Below are positions 1-8,203 of a stretch of DNA of 32,172 nt, one piece after another. Position 1 is the stretch's first letter. Each line of letters starts with the position of its first letter. Made by a program: the position numbers and the translations under genes. The DNA comes from Acidobacteriota bacterium (lineage in GTDB: Bacteria > Acidobacteriota > Vicinamibacteria > Vicinamibacterales > CAVVIG01), in the NCBI GenBank assembly GCA_025463215.1, contig JAOBWF010000204.1, positions 1 through 32,172 on the forward strand, written 5' to 3'. Below the pieces are notes generated by a model. That model was given only the letters and a program-made list of their open reading frames with translations. It was not told the DNA's origin and ran no database searches.

Positions 1-15
1 AATTGAATTTCGCAC

Positions 16-367
16 GGGGGCGACTAGTTTCGACGGAGGTTGATGGTCGAAGGATGCGTTGCCGAGCCCCACTGACTCGTAAATCCGGTGGAAAAACACA
101 ACTGCGAACACGCAGCTCGCTCTCGCAGCTTAATAACCTGTGAGCGTTCGCCGTGGCTTACCTACGCGCCACGGGTCGAACGTCATTCAGTAGGCTGGTT
201 GCCGCCGGCTGTCTCGGACGGCGGCGACGAGATCTTTCGAGGCTAGTCCCTGGCGGTTTCCGTCGCTCCTTCACGCCAGGGGCGAAACAACAGGAGCGGC
301 TATGCAGCGTAGCAGGCCTTCGGTCTTACATCTTCGGACGGGGGTGCGAATCCCCCCGCCTCCACCA
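16..367 (+). ncRNA. ssrA: tmRNA (transfer-messenger RNA)
   Basis: This RNA rescues stalled ribosomes, acting first as alanine tRNA and then as a short mRNA that adds a degradation tag. The 5' acceptor strand GGGGGCG (16-22) pairs with CGCCTCC (357-363), followed by ACCA at 364-367, so the CCA end is encoded. A T-arm with loop TGCGAAT sits just before it. The 5' part carries the typical GACTAGTTTCGACGG block. The tag frame reads GCG at 104 through GCT at 128 and then TAA TAA, giving ANTQLALAA if GCG is the resume codon. Length (352 nt) is normal and the molecule is one-piece. The exact resume codon is inferred. Confidence 0.96.
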
Positions 368-380
368 TTTCGGTTCGTAC

Positions 381-395
381 TACAATCGCGGCGTG
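381..395 (+). promoter_or_regulatory. Possible -10 box with leaderless GTG start
   Basis: TACAAT at 381-386 lies seven bases before the GTG at 393, and no Shine-Dalgarno is visible. This spacing would place transcription initiation at or next to the start codon. No good -35 is seen; that position falls inside the 3' end of the tmRNA. Weak evidence, based on one hexamer and spacing. Confidence 0.35.
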
Positions 396-674
396 CCCTT
401 CGTCTACATCGTCCGCTGCGCGGACGGCACCCTCTATACCGGCTACGCGGGCGACCTTGCAGCGCGTCTGCACGCGCACAACAGCGGCCGCGGCGCCCGC
501 TACACGGCGGGCCGGCGGCCTGTAACGCTGGTGTACACGGAGTCGTGCGCCACCGTCGGTGACGCGCTACGCAGGGAGCACGCACTCAAGCAGCGCAGCC
601 GGGCGCGCAAGGAACAACTCATCGGTCGGCAGGCGGCGAACGTGGTCGTGCCTATTCCAAAAAATAGGAATTGA
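393..674 (+). CDS. GIY-YIG domain protein, YhbQ/UPF0213-like
   Basis: A small (93 aa) single-domain GIY-YIG protein. The N-terminus reads VPFVYIVRCADGTLYTGYAG, containing the paired YIV...YTG signature, followed by a conserved Arg (AARLHAHN), the RGARYTAGRRP stretch and LRREHALKQRSR. This matches the YhbQ/UPF0213 group in length and motif order. These proteins have a homing-endonuclease-like nuclease fold and are linked to DNA repair or processing in some bacteria, but a role here is not established. The GTG at 393 is chosen because an upstream extension would run through the tmRNA. It follows the tmRNA by 25 bases and ends with an Asn/Arg-rich tail. No partner gene is obvious. Confidence 0.88.
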   Translation: MPFVYIVRCADGTLYTGYAGDLAARLHAHNSGRGARYTAGRRPVTLVYTESCATVGDALRREHALKQRSRARKEQLIGRQAANVVVPIPKNRN

Positions 675-992
675 TTGCACAAACCAGGCGCACGAGATAC
701 CGCGAAATAAGACGGTGTCCGGGGCGCGTCTCGACATCCGGACGGAGATCCACGATTTTTTCCGCGGCATGCTCGCCGTCTGGGTTCCACGTCGCGGTCC
801 GCGGGAAGACGTTGGATCCGTTCACGATCAGCGCTAGAGCAACTGATTTGCCAATCGCGCCGCCATGTAGTTCTGCACACCGTGTAATACTTGCGCATCA
901 GGTTGCTACATCGGCATACGACTGTGTGTTTTTGTTAAGGATGAGCAGTCATTAAACGATGGCCCGGAAATTGCCGGTGCAACGGCGTGATC
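675..992. other. Intergenic region without a recognised gene
   Basis: About 318 bases between the GIY-YIG gene and the next small gene. Short open frames exist on both strands but none shows a domain, convincing start or protein-like composition. A T-rich patch near 928-938 and nearby AT-rich sequence could hold a promoter for the downstream gene, but no clear -35/-10 pair is visible. No strong terminator hairpin with a T-run was seen. Confidence 0.5.
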
Positions 993-1370
993 ATGAACCG
1001 CGCATACCGTCCGGGTAGGCACACCGCGACTCGCGTCGAGTCGGTATCCTCAGCGGATGAACTGTTCTTCAATCTCGACGGTCAAATCCTGGTTGTCGAC
1101 GACAACCGCTGGAAAGTCGAGGTCTGCGGAATACACTCGACCGACAATCAGAACTGGGTCCAGCTGAACCTGTCTGGGCCGCTGCACGCTCGGCTCACGG
1201 TGCGGACGGCCGCTCTCGATCGATCGTCCGTCATGCAGCCGGTGATCTCGTGGATCGAGGGCGGGTGTTCTGAATACACCACAACGCCCTCAACCCATTC
1301 TCAACCTTCGGACGGGGGGGACGGTTGCGGATTGCCGATGCGGTTCTTCCCTTGTTGCTTGGCCGAATAA
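993..1370 (+). CDS. Small hypothetical protein
   Basis: A 125-residue reading frame I do not recognise. The middle (about residues 25-85) looks like real protein, with alternating hydrophobic beta-strand segments such as GQILVVDDNRWKVEVCGIH and WVQLNLSGPLHARLTVRT, ending in VISWIEGG. This suggests a small all-beta domain. The last 35 or so residues are Ser/Thr/Gly/Cys-rich and coincide with the overlap on the opposite-strand diguanylate cyclase gene (1301-1370), so they may be poorly constrained. ATG 993 is preferred over GTG 987; no strong ribosome binding site is seen for either. No signal peptide or membrane segment. Function unknown. Confidence 0.5.
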   Translation: MNRAYRPGRHTATRVESVSSADELFFNLDGQILVVDDNRWKVEVCGIHSTDNQNWVQLNLSGPLHARLTVRTAALDRSSVMQPVISWIEGGCSEYTTTPSTHSQPSDGGDGCGLPMRFFPCCLAE

Positions 1371-2755
1371 AGTGCTTTGTCAGCCTCGTCGAGCAGGTCG
1401 TGCACGGTGGTGTTCGACGATGAGATCGCGAAGCCGATACTGACGGTGATCCGCAAGTCCGCCAGCGCCGCCGATGCAGGCCGATAGGCCTCGACACACT
1501 GTCGGACGCGCTCGGCCAGTCGGTATGCCGTACCGTTCGTCGCCGCCGGCATGACAATCACGTACTCCTCGCCGCCGAACCGCGCGCACACGTCGAAGAT
1601 GCGAACGCAGCGGTGAAGGATGTCCGCGATATCCCACAGGACAGTGTCGCCGGCGAGATGTCCATACGAATCGTTGACGGCCTTGAAATCGTCCAGATCG
1701 ATGAGCAGCAATCCCACCGGCATCTCGTGACGGATCGATCGCTGCAGTTCTTCATCTAATCGCACCTGGAAATACCGGCGGTTGAAGAGCCCGGTGACCG
1801 GATCGACCGCGGCGGCGTGCTCGTACATCTGCGCCGCATGGAGCGCGCGCTCGCGTTCGAACGCCAGCGCGGCTCCCGCCGTGAACGTACGAAGCGTCGT
1901 CACGTCGAGGGTTGAAAACGGGCGGTCGCCGCGCTTATCAGTGACGCACAGAACTCCCAGCGTGTCTCGACCCGACAGGATCGGCACCGCCACGAAGGAG
2001 TTGGTCCGATACCGCGGCCGGAGAACGCGCGGCATCGACCCGATGCCGCTTTCCCGCATCGGCCGGCGTGATTGCAGGACGGCGCCGATCACGCCAGCAC
2101 CCGGCTCGATCTGCATGTGCTCGACGAGAATCAGTGGGTAGCCGAACGTCGCCACGATCGACGCACGATCGCTCCCCGACTCGGTCACGGCAATGGCACC
2201 CACGCGCGCATCGACAGCGCGCGCCGCGTGCCGAAGCACCGTGTCGCCGACGTTGGCGACACCGCGCGCGCGCGCAAGGGCGTGCATCATCCGGTAGTTC
2301 AGCCGCGCCACGGCGCGGGCCGCCGCCCGCGTCCCCTCCCGGTCAAGCTTTCTCCGCAGCAGACCGGCGATGAGGAGAAGCGGCTTCGCCGACAGCGTCC
2401 AATCGCCTTGCACCGCGAGGGCGGCCCGCGGTGCTTCGTCCCCCCCGAGCACGAGCGTCCACTCCTCGCCGCCGATCCGTTGCGCGACGAGTGCCTCGCG
2501 TGCCTGATCGAGCGAACTCTCCACGCTGCGCGCGAAGGGGTGACTGGATGGCTGTGCCGCGACCTCCGACCACACCCCGGCCCGCCGGCAGAACACCACG
2601 ACGTCGACGCCGAGAATCGCGCGTGCACGCGACACCAGCAGGCGCACGGACCGGTCGGCGTCCTGGTCTCCTTCGCAGGCGACGGCAGCCGCGGTCAGCG
2701 CCTGCGTCTGTGCGGGCGACAGGATTCTGATGTTCGAGTCGTTCGATGCGTTCAT
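1301..2755 (-). CDS. GAF-GGDEF diguanylate cyclase
   Basis: Predicted to make cyclic di-GMP from two GTP in the cytoplasm. The protein has 484 residues with no membrane segment. Residues about 150-305 form a GAF-type sensor (FVAVPILSGRDTLGVLCVTD is characteristic) and about 315-475 a GGDEF domain. DPVTGLFNRRYF opens the domain, DLDDFK (353-358) supplies a metal/substrate Asp, and the active-site signature is GGEEY (394-398), an accepted active variant. RIFD at 385-388, five residues ahead of GGEEY, is an intact RxxD inhibitory site, so product feedback is expected. The N-terminal 140 residues may be a degenerate second sensor. It is monocistronic and convergent with the small gene at 993. Cyclic di-GMP commonly controls exopolysaccharide, which fits the right half of the window, but a direct link is inference. 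Confidence 0.94.
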   Translation of the reverse strand: MNASNDSNIRILSPAQTQALTAAAVACEGDQDADRSVRLLVSRARAILGVDVVVFCRRAGVWSEVAAQPSSHPFARSVESSLDQAREALVAQRIGGEEWTLVLGGDEAPRAALAVQGDWTLSAKPLLLIAGLLRRKLDREGTRAAARAVARLNYRMMHALARARGVANVGDTVLRHAARAVDARVGAIAVTESGSDRASIVATFGYPLILVEHMQIEPGAGVIGAVLQSRRPMRESGIGSMPRVLRPRYRTNSFVAVPILSGRDTLGVLCVTDKRGDRPFSTLDVTTLRTFTAGAALAFERERALHAAQMYEHAAAVDPVTGLFNRRYFQVRLDEELQRSIRHEMPVGLLLIDLDDFKAVNDSYGHLAGDTVLWDIADILHRCVRIFDVCARFGGEEYVIVMPAATNGTAYRLAERVRQCVEAYRPASAALADLRITVSIGFAISSSNTTVHDLLDEADKALYSAKQQGKNRIGNPQPSPPSEG

Positions 2756-2955
2756 TCTGAAGGTTCAGCAAACTCGGCGGACACGGTGACTTTTGACCCT
2801 TGATTGCCCGCCTTTGCGCAGCCCGCCGGCACCGCAACCTCGCCACAATCGGCAGAAGAGTTACGATTCATGCGATTATGGCGTGACGAATTGCGACGGA
2901 GGCTCTCGTCACGACGACCTAACGGTCTATGGGTCCACTGGTTGGCGGGGGCGAC

Positions 2956-4806
2956 ATGATGCGACACTCGATCGCCCCGTCGCGCCCGTCTTGTAGCGCC
3001 TCCCTGCGGACGGCCGCGCTCGTGTTCGCGATCAGCTCGACAATTGGCAATTATCGTGCCGAGGCGCAATCGGCAGCGAACGTCCTGGTGATCACCAACC
3101 GGTCGAGCGCCGCCAGTGAGACGGTCTCGCGCGCGTACATCGCGCGCCGCGGCATCTCGCAGGCCAACGTTTGCGGGATCGTGACTCCGGAGACCGAATC
3201 GATCTCGCGCGGTGCGTACGAGAACGACATCGAGGCGCCGATCTGGCGCTGCATCGCAGCCGCCGGTGCCCAGGATCGCATTCTTTACATCGTTCTCACG
3301 AAGGGCGTTCCACTCAGAATCAGCGGTACCGGCGGGCGGGCAGGGACGAATGCGAGCGTCGATTCGGAACTGACGCTGCTGTACCGGCGCGGGACGGGCC
3401 AGGTCGCCCCGATCGCCGGCTTCGTCCCCAACCCGTACTTTGCTGGCGTCGCGCCCATTGCCAGCCTCAAGCCCTTCAGCCATCAGGCGCACGACATCTA
3501 CCTGGTGACGCGTCTCGACGGCTACACGGTGCAGGACGCACTCGGATTGATTGACAAGGCGGCCGCCGCCGTCTCCGAGGGTCGCTTCGTCCTCGACGAG
3601 CGAAGCGCTCTGGTGGACAGCGGCGGCGATCGGTGGCTTCGTCGCGCCGCGGAGCGCTTGCGGGCCCAAGGCGTCGGCGAACGCGTGGTGTTGGACGAAT
3701 CGGCCCAGATGCTGACGAAGCAGACCAGCGTCCTGGGTTACTACTCCTGGGGGTCCAACGACTCCGCCATCAGGACACGACATCTCGAGATGACGTTCGT
3801 TCCAGGTGCGCTGGCCGGAATGTTCGTCAGCACGGACGGCCGCACGTTCAAGGAGCCGCCGCCGACGTGGACGCCGTCTGACGATGCGAAAAATGGGGTG
3901 TTTGGCGGATCGCATCAATCGTTGATGGCCGATCTGATTCGCGAAGGCGTGACGGGAGCATCGGGGCACGTCGACGAGCCGTTTCTTGACGCGACCATCC
4001 GGCCCGACATCCTGTTCCCCGCCTACGTCAGCGGCCGGAATCTCGCCGAGTCCTACTACGCCGCGATGCCTTATCTCAGCTGGCAGACGATCATCGTCGG
4101 CGATCCGTTGTGCGCGCCGTTTCCGCACAAGCCGCTGGACGGTCGCGATGTCGATTCAGGTCTGGACGAGGGGACCGGGTTGCCGGCCTTATTCTCTCGC
4201 CGGCGCCTCGAGCATGTGACGGCGAGCCTCAACCGCGCCGCCGCCATCGCGTATGTGCGGGCGGAAGGACGCAAGCTGCGCAAGGACGAGGCGGGCGCGC
4301 GCGAGGCGCTCGAAGCCGCGGTCGCTGCCGAACCGCATTTCACCATGGTTCGGCTGGAGCTCGCGACCATGGACGATCGCGACCAGCAGTTCGATCGCGC
4401 GATTGGCCAGTACCGGGCGATCCTGGCGTACAGCCCGAACGACGCGGCCGCACTCAATAACCTGGCGTACGACCTGAGCGTTCACGCCGGCAAAGCCGAC
4501 GAAGCGCTGCCGCTCGCCGAGCGCGCCTGCGCGATCGTCAAGGACAACCCGCTCTTTCTCGATACGCTCGCCTGGATTCAGCACCTGCTCAAACGCGATC
4601 CCGAGGCCGTCGTCACCATGCGCCGCGCGCGCAGCGGGGGATCGCAGAATCCGGAATTGCTGTGGCACGCCGCGGTCATCTACGCGGCCGTGAACGATCT
4701 ACCGCAGGCCGCGGCGGAACTGAATCTCGCGCTCAAGGTGAAGCCGGATCTCGCCGAACTGGACGAAGTGAAACGCGTCCGGCAACGGCTCACGCCCGGG
4801 AAATAA
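2956..4806 (+). CDS. TIGR03790 family protein with C-terminal TPR repeats
   Basis: The first about 400 residues match the uncharacterised TIGR03790 family, with the recognisable segments NVLVITNRSS, YIVLTKGVPLRISG, SVDSELTLLYRR, YLVTRLDGYTVQDAL, LGYYSWGSNDS, GASGHVDEPFLDATIRPD and WQTIIVGDPLCAPF. That family is known to occur almost only in genomes carrying exosortase, so the location is meaningful, though no activity is known. After about residue 415 come TPR-like helical repeats (for example AIGQYRAILAYSPNDAAALNNLAY). A signal peptide is likely: hydrophobic TAALVFAISSTIG, then a possible cut after AEA. ATG 2956 is chosen because GGCGGGGGCG precedes it; ATG 2929 (nine residues longer) and ATG 2959 are alternatives. 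It ends 17 bases into the convergent vanZ-like gene. Confidence 0.88.
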   Translation: MMRHSIAPSRPSCSASLRTAALVFAISSTIGNYRAEAQSAANVLVITNRSSAASETVSRAYIARRGISQANVCGIVTPETESISRGAYENDIEAPIWRCIAAAGAQDRILYIVLTKGVPLRISGTGGRAGTNASVDSELTLLYRRGTGQVAPIAGFVPNPYFAGVAPIASLKPFSHQAHDIYLVTRLDGYTVQDALGLIDKAAAAVSEGRFVLDERSALVDSGGDRWLRRAAERLRAQGVGERVVLDESAQMLTKQTSVLGYYSWGSNDSAIRTRHLEMTFVPGALAGMFVSTDGRTFKEPPPTWTPSDDAKNGVFGGSHQSLMADLIREGVTGASGHVDEPFLDATIRPDILFPAYVSGRNLAESYYAAMPYLSWQTIIVGDPLCAPFPHKPLDGRDVDSGLDEGTGLPALFSRRRLEHVTASLNRAAAIAYVRAEGRKLRKDEAGAREALEAAVAAEPHFTMVRLELATMDDRDQQFDRAIGQYRAILAYSPNDAAALNNLAYDLSVHAGKADEALPLAERACAIVKDNPLFLDTLAWIQHLLKRDPEAVVTMRRARSGGSQNPELLWHAAVIYAAVNDLPQAAAELNLALKVKPDLAELDEVKRVRQRLTPGK

Positions 4807-6085
4807 GCGCGAGTTCCTCATCGAACAGACGCCAGCCCTCGGTGGCCGCCCACAGGCCGAACCATGCCCCGGCCACCGACAACGCGATGTCGGTGACATC
4901 GGGATAACGGGCGCCGATGAACGTCTGCAGGTACTCCACGGGGGCCGCAATCAGCAACGCCGCGACAATGACGGCCAGCAGCTGCGCGCGTTGGCCGCGG
5001 ACCGCCATCGCGATCGCAAACCCGAGCGGAAAGTACGACAGCAGCAACTCCGCTGAGTGGCTGACGGTCTCGCTGGTGGTGAACGCGTAGTAGTTCAGAA
5101 ACGGCACCCATTGAAACGCGTGTGCCTCCCCAGCGAGGCTGAACGGGCTCAACTGCTGCAGGGCGACGCCGATCGCGGTCAGCACGAATACGCCGGCACA
5201 CCAGAACACCGGCCGCCTGACCGTCGGCAGCGCGAACGACACCAGGACGCCGCTGAGCGATCCAATCACGCCGACGAGTGCGTCGCGCGCGCCGGGCATG
5301 CGTGCGCCGATAAACAGCTGGCTGGCTTCGAGCGCCACCGACACGACGGCGGCGACGATCGCGGCGCCCAGCGCGGCACCGTTGAAGCGCGCTTCCTGCA
5401 TCCACACGGCAAGCGTAGACGCGAACAGCAGATGCTGCAGAAACGACAGCCCTTCGTCGGTAAACGCCCCCCCTTGCCACGGGTCGCGCAGGAGCCCTCG
5501 TGCCTTCGACACGACGCTGCCGACATCCAAGGTGACGTCGAACGGCTCGAGCGCCGTTGCGCAGACGAGCAGCGCCGCAATGAGCATCGGATAGAACGTG
5601 GCCGATTTCGCGAGCCCGCTTTCGTTCAGCGCCGCGAGTGTCGTTCCCGCCGACGAGCGCAACAGCGTGCCGACAACAGCGCCGGCAAACGCCCCCGCGG
5701 TGTTCGCGAACACGTCAGCGACCGAGCTGGTGCGATCCAGGGTAAACAGCTGCAGCGTCTCGACGCTGGCGCTGAGCGCTGCACCGAGGAGCGTCAGGAA
5801 CACAATCTGCACCGGAACAGAGCGCGGACGCCTTTGCGCCCAGACACCAAAACAGCCGAACGGCATGAACAGCAACAGGTTGCTGACCACGTCCGGAATC
5901 GAGAGTCGGCCGCCGGTGTCGGGCGAGACCAACGGGTTCAGCGTGACGCGCGCCAGATGGGCGAGCACAATCTGCCGATCGGTGACGAACCGGAACGGGA
6001 TGGTGGTGCCGTAGAGGATGAAGGCTGCCGACAGGGCCCAGAGGATCAGCGGCAGGCGCGATCGCCCCCGCGTCAGCTGACCCAC
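4790..6085 (-). CDS. VanZ-family membrane protein, duplicated
   Basis: A 431-residue polytopic membrane protein. The N-terminal part has the VanZ pattern: LYGTTIPFRF, then IPDVVSNLLLFMPFGCFGVW and a later ETLQLFTLDRTSSVADVFANTAGAFAG. The C-terminal part repeats it: FQWVPFLNYYAF, ELLLSYFPLGFAIAM, APVEYLQTFIGARYPDVTDIALSVAGAWFG. It therefore looks like two VanZ modules joined by about four more helices; single VanZ proteins are usually about 150-200 residues. VanZ proteins affect envelope and teicoplanin susceptibility in Gram-positives, but the biochemical role is unknown. Its start overlaps the end of the upstream ydcF-like gene by 13 bases, indicating cotranscription. Another, short VanZ gene lies in the exosortase operon at 12698. 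Confidence 0.85.
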   Translation of the reverse strand: MGQLTRGRSRLPLILWALSAAFILYGTTIPFRFVTDRQIVLAHLARVTLNPLVSPDTGGRLSIPDVVSNLLLFMPFGCFGVWAQRRPRSVPVQIVFLTLLGAALSASVETLQLFTLDRTSSVADVFANTAGAFAGAVVGTLLRSSAGTTLAALNESGLAKSATFYPMLIAALLVCATALEPFDVTLDVGSVVSKARGLLRDPWQGGAFTDEGLSFLQHLLFASTLAVWMQEARFNGAALGAAIVAAVVSVALEASQLFIGARMPGARDALVGVIGSLSGVLVSFALPTVRRPVFWCAGVFVLTAIGVALQQLSPFSLAGEAHAFQWVPFLNYYAFTTSETVSHSAELLLSYFPLGFAIAMAVRGQRAQLLAVIVAALLIAAPVEYLQTFIGARYPDVTDIALSVAGAWFGLWAATEGWRLFDEELALISRA

Positions 6086-6885
6086 CCGCGCAGGCGATAG
6101 TAGGGCCAGGCGATCGATTCATAGACCACATCCCGGCTTACCGCGCGCGCCTCGGTCGAGGGCGCCAGCCACAGCCACCAATGCGCGGTCGTTTCCGGAG
6201 ACCACAGGATCGCGCCCGCGGCAAGCGGCAGCGCCGCAATCCCTTCGTGTCTGAAGAGCTCCACGGCGCGAGCCATTTGCTGGGGCGCTGTCACGACAAT
6301 GCAACGCGGCTCGCCGCGAGCCGCGAGCAGGCGAGAGGTGGCGATGGCCTGCTCTCGCGTCGTCGTCGAGGTCGCTTCGAGCAGAACATGGTCCGAAGGC
6401 ACGCCATTGCGGCTCAGAGCGGCGGCGATGACGCTGGCCTCAGAGGCTCCGCCATCCACGCCAGGCGGCGGGCCGCCAGACGCGATCAGCATCGACTGCG
6501 GATAGTGGCGGTAGCGGTCCAACGCGAACAGGATGTTCATGGCCGTCCGCCCGAGCGGCACCTCGATATGTCCGCCGAGGGCGTCGTATCCGCCCAACCC
6601 GTTGCCAAGAACGACAATGGGCAGCGGTTGGGCGGGCAATGCCGCCGCGGCGGCCGGCGATTGCTTCATCTTCTGTAACGCGACCGCCACCACGGGGAGG
6701 CTCATGAGCCAGTAGATCACGACCAGCGCCGCAAGGAGTACACGGCCGATGCGGCGGAGGCGCGCCGACGCGTAGAGCAACATCGCACAGATCGATGCCG
6801 CGATGATGAGAAACCAGGCGCTGCCCGGGACCAGGAACTCTTTGACGAACTCGGCGGCAGCCTGCACCGGGCGTGATTCTGCCAC
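6073..6885 (-). CDS. YdcF/ElyC/SanA-family protein (DUF218)
   Basis: The protein has 270 residues: two N-terminal membrane helices (about 20-38 and 46-68) followed by a DUF218 domain (about 88-230). Family marks include PIVVLGNGL, IASGGPPPG, VIAAALSRNGVP, LLEATSTTTREQAIATSRLL and CIVVTAPQQMARAVELF. DUF218 proteins such as ElyC and SanA act at the envelope in peptidoglycan or lipid-carrier homeostasis; the exact role here is unknown. The start is a GTG without a Shine-Dalgarno, and a tandem 9-bp repeat (6891-6908) lies immediately upstream, so the start is less certain than the domain. The gene leads a two-gene operon with the VanZ-like protein (13-base overlap). Confidence 0.82.
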   Translation of the reverse strand: MAESRPVQAAAEFVKEFLVPGSAWFLIIAASICAMLLYASARLRRIGRVLLAALVVIYWLMSLPVVAVALQKMKQSPAAAAALPAQPLPIVVLGNGLGGYDALGGHIEVPLGRTAMNILFALDRYRHYPQSMLIASGGPPPGVDGGASEASVIAAALSRNGVPSDHVLLEATSTTTREQAIATSRLLAARGEPRCIVVTAPQQMARAVELFRHEGIAALPLAAGAILWSPETTAHWWLWLAPSTEARAVSRDVVYESIAWPYYRLRGWVS

Positions 6886-6890
6886 ACGTT

Positions 6891-6908
6891 TTGGAAAACT
6901 TGGAAAAC
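6891..6908 (+). repeat. Tandem 9-bp repeat upstream of ydcF-like gene
   Basis: TTGGAAAAC occurs twice head to tail (6891-6899 and 6900-6908), six bases before the GTG of the minus-strand ydcF-like gene. It could be a regulator binding site or chance; no family of operators was recognised. Confidence 0.4.
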
Positions 6909-7079
6909 ACCGCGAACATGCGGTCTGAAGAGAAAAGTCTCCTCCACAGATGTCTCTCGGGCGGTTGTGTCATCTCGAAATATGGCGCTGACGAAAATCG
7001 TCGGCACTAAACCCGTTTATCGAGACCACTTACGCCGGACCACGGTCGCGCCCACGGTCAGCCGTCTGATTTACCGACG

Positions 7080-7095
7080 TGGCAGTGCGCTTGCT
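7080..7095 (+). promoter_or_regulatory. Sigma-54-type -24/-12 promoter of PEP-CTERM gene 1
   Basis: TGGCAGTGCGCTTGCT has GG at 7081-7082 and GC at 7093-7094, the exact 12-base offset of RpoN promoters, and agrees closely with the TGGCAC-N5-TTGCW consensus (one mismatch). Transcription would start near 7106, giving about 65 bases of leader. PEP-CTERM genes in other bacteria are under RpoN with PrsK/PrsR, which supports the call. Confidence 0.7.
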
Positions 7096-7170
7096 CTAGC
7101 GTAAGCATCGGCACAACGTGAGGACCTCGAATGGGCCTTACGGCCGGTTCACTTCGTTGGAGGGTTTCTA

Positions 7171-8094
7171 ATGTCGGTCCGTCGTATTGGTGGATTCAGC
7201 CTCATCGCGATCGCAGGTTTGCTGGCCAGCGTGCAACCCGCGCGCGCCAACGTCTGCGACCTGACGCTCGCCGGGTCGAGCTGCGGTCCCAATGGTGTCG
7301 GCTGGGCCGATACGCCGATCAACTCTCCGAACGGGCAACCGTTCGCCAGTTCCGCGATTTTTCAGCAGATCAACCCGCAGCCCACAGGAACCGGCTACAT
7401 CGACTCCTTCTTGCGCATTCAGCACAGCCCGAGCGAAGAGGGCTACAACACCGATGCGCGACCGTTCCAGACCGGAATGGATCAGAAAAACCCGATCAAC
7501 TACACGCACGCGATCACGCTGGCCGAAGTACCGATCATCAATATCAACAATATCGACTATCGGCAGTTTTACCTCGATATCAACGAGAACAACTCGACCA
7601 ACGGACACCTGCTGTCGCTCGACAAGCTGGAGATTTTTCTTGGACCGAACGGGTTGTTCAACAATTATCAGACCGGCGGCGCGAACGGCAATGGCACGTT
7701 GAACGGCGTCGCACCGATTTACGACCTTGATACCGGGCTGTCCAGCGCCTACAACGACAACTGGATCAAGTTGGACTACACGACGAACAACGGCGGCAGC
7801 GGCATCGGCGACATGGTCGCCTATATTCCGAACGCGGCGTTCGGCGGCGCCGGCGGCAGCACGTATGTCTATCTGTATTCACAGTTTGGCGCCAACATGA
7901 CCGGGCCGACCAACTTGACGTCGGATGCGGGCTTCGAAGAATGGTGGGTCAAGTCCCCCATCCAGCCGCCCACGTCGACATCAGCGGTCCCGGAGCCGAC
8001 CAGTCTGATTCTTCTCGCGTCAGGTCTGCTCGTCGCCGGCCGGAAACTGAAGCGCAAGGCCAAGAATTTCCAGACCGTCTCAGCAAACAGCTGA
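7171..8094 (+). CDS. PEP-CTERM sorting-domain protein 1 (exosortase substrate)
   Basis: A secreted protein of 307 residues predicted to be cut by the exosortase. The N-terminal signal peptide has RRIGG then a hydrophobic run to ARA, with cleavage near residue 26. The body is Asn/Gly/Thr-rich and lacks an enzyme motif I recognise. The C-terminal sorting signal starts at about residue 273 with VPEPTS, then LILLASGLLVAG and the basic cluster RKLKRK. The tail continues another 11 residues (AKNFQTVSANS), unusual because these signals mostly end just after the basic cluster. A clear Shine-Dalgarno GGAGGG (7159-7164) lies six bases before ATG. It has its own sigma-54-like promoter and is followed by a hairpin and a PrsT-like lipoprotein gene. 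It likely acts at the cell surface or matrix; function inferred from family only. Confidence 0.9.
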   Translation: MSVRRIGGFSLIAIAGLLASVQPARANVCDLTLAGSSCGPNGVGWADTPINSPNGQPFASSAIFQQINPQPTGTGYIDSFLRIQHSPSEEGYNTDARPFQTGMDQKNPINYTHAITLAEVPIININNIDYRQFYLDINENNSTNGHLLSLDKLEIFLGPNGLFNNYQTGGANGNGTLNGVAPIYDLDTGLSSAYNDNWIKLDYTTNNGGSGIGDMVAYIPNAAFGGAGGSTYVYLYSQFGANMTGPTNLTSDAGFEEWWVKSPIQPPTSTSAVPEPTSLILLASGLLVAGRKLKRKAKNFQTVSANS

Positions 8095-8101
8095 CAAAAG
8101 T

Positions 8102-8139
8102 CTGCCAGACGCAGTACTCCCCGCGTCTGGCAGCTTCGA
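8102..8139 (+). terminator. Hairpin, probable terminator or processing site after PEP-CTERM gene 1
   Basis: A perfect 11-bp inverted repeat, CTGCCAGACGC (8102-8112) and GCGTCTGGCAG (8123-8133), with a 10-base loop, begins eight bases after the stop codon. The tract that follows is CTTCGATTTT, so the T-run is short and displaced. It may stabilise the cargo mRNA and limit read-through into the TPR gene. Confidence 0.65.
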
Positions 8140-8203
8140 TTTTCGCCGCATCTCCCTCCTAACTCAATCATTCCACTCATCTTAGAGACACTGACCGTGA
8201 GGC

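Noticed and set aside
153-392. N-terminal extension of the GIY-YIG protein
   Set aside because: It runs through the tmRNA and has no protein-like composition; GTG 393 gives the normal family length.
2879-2895. Sigma-54-like TGGCG...TTGC before the TIGR03790 gene
   Set aside because: The GG-GC offset is 13 rather than 12 bases; RpoN spacing is strict.
5057-6100. Long plus-strand frame opposite the VanZ-like gene, and similar long frames opposite the TPR, amidotransferase and permease genes
   Set aside because: High-GC shadow frames, rich in Arg/Ala/Gly, with no domain signature; the opposite strand carries clear families.
8093-8102. GACAAAAGTC, found in the opposite orientation at 17683-17692, as a shared control site
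   Set aside because: The first copy overlaps a stop codon and the two differ in position and orientation relative to the genes; likely chance.
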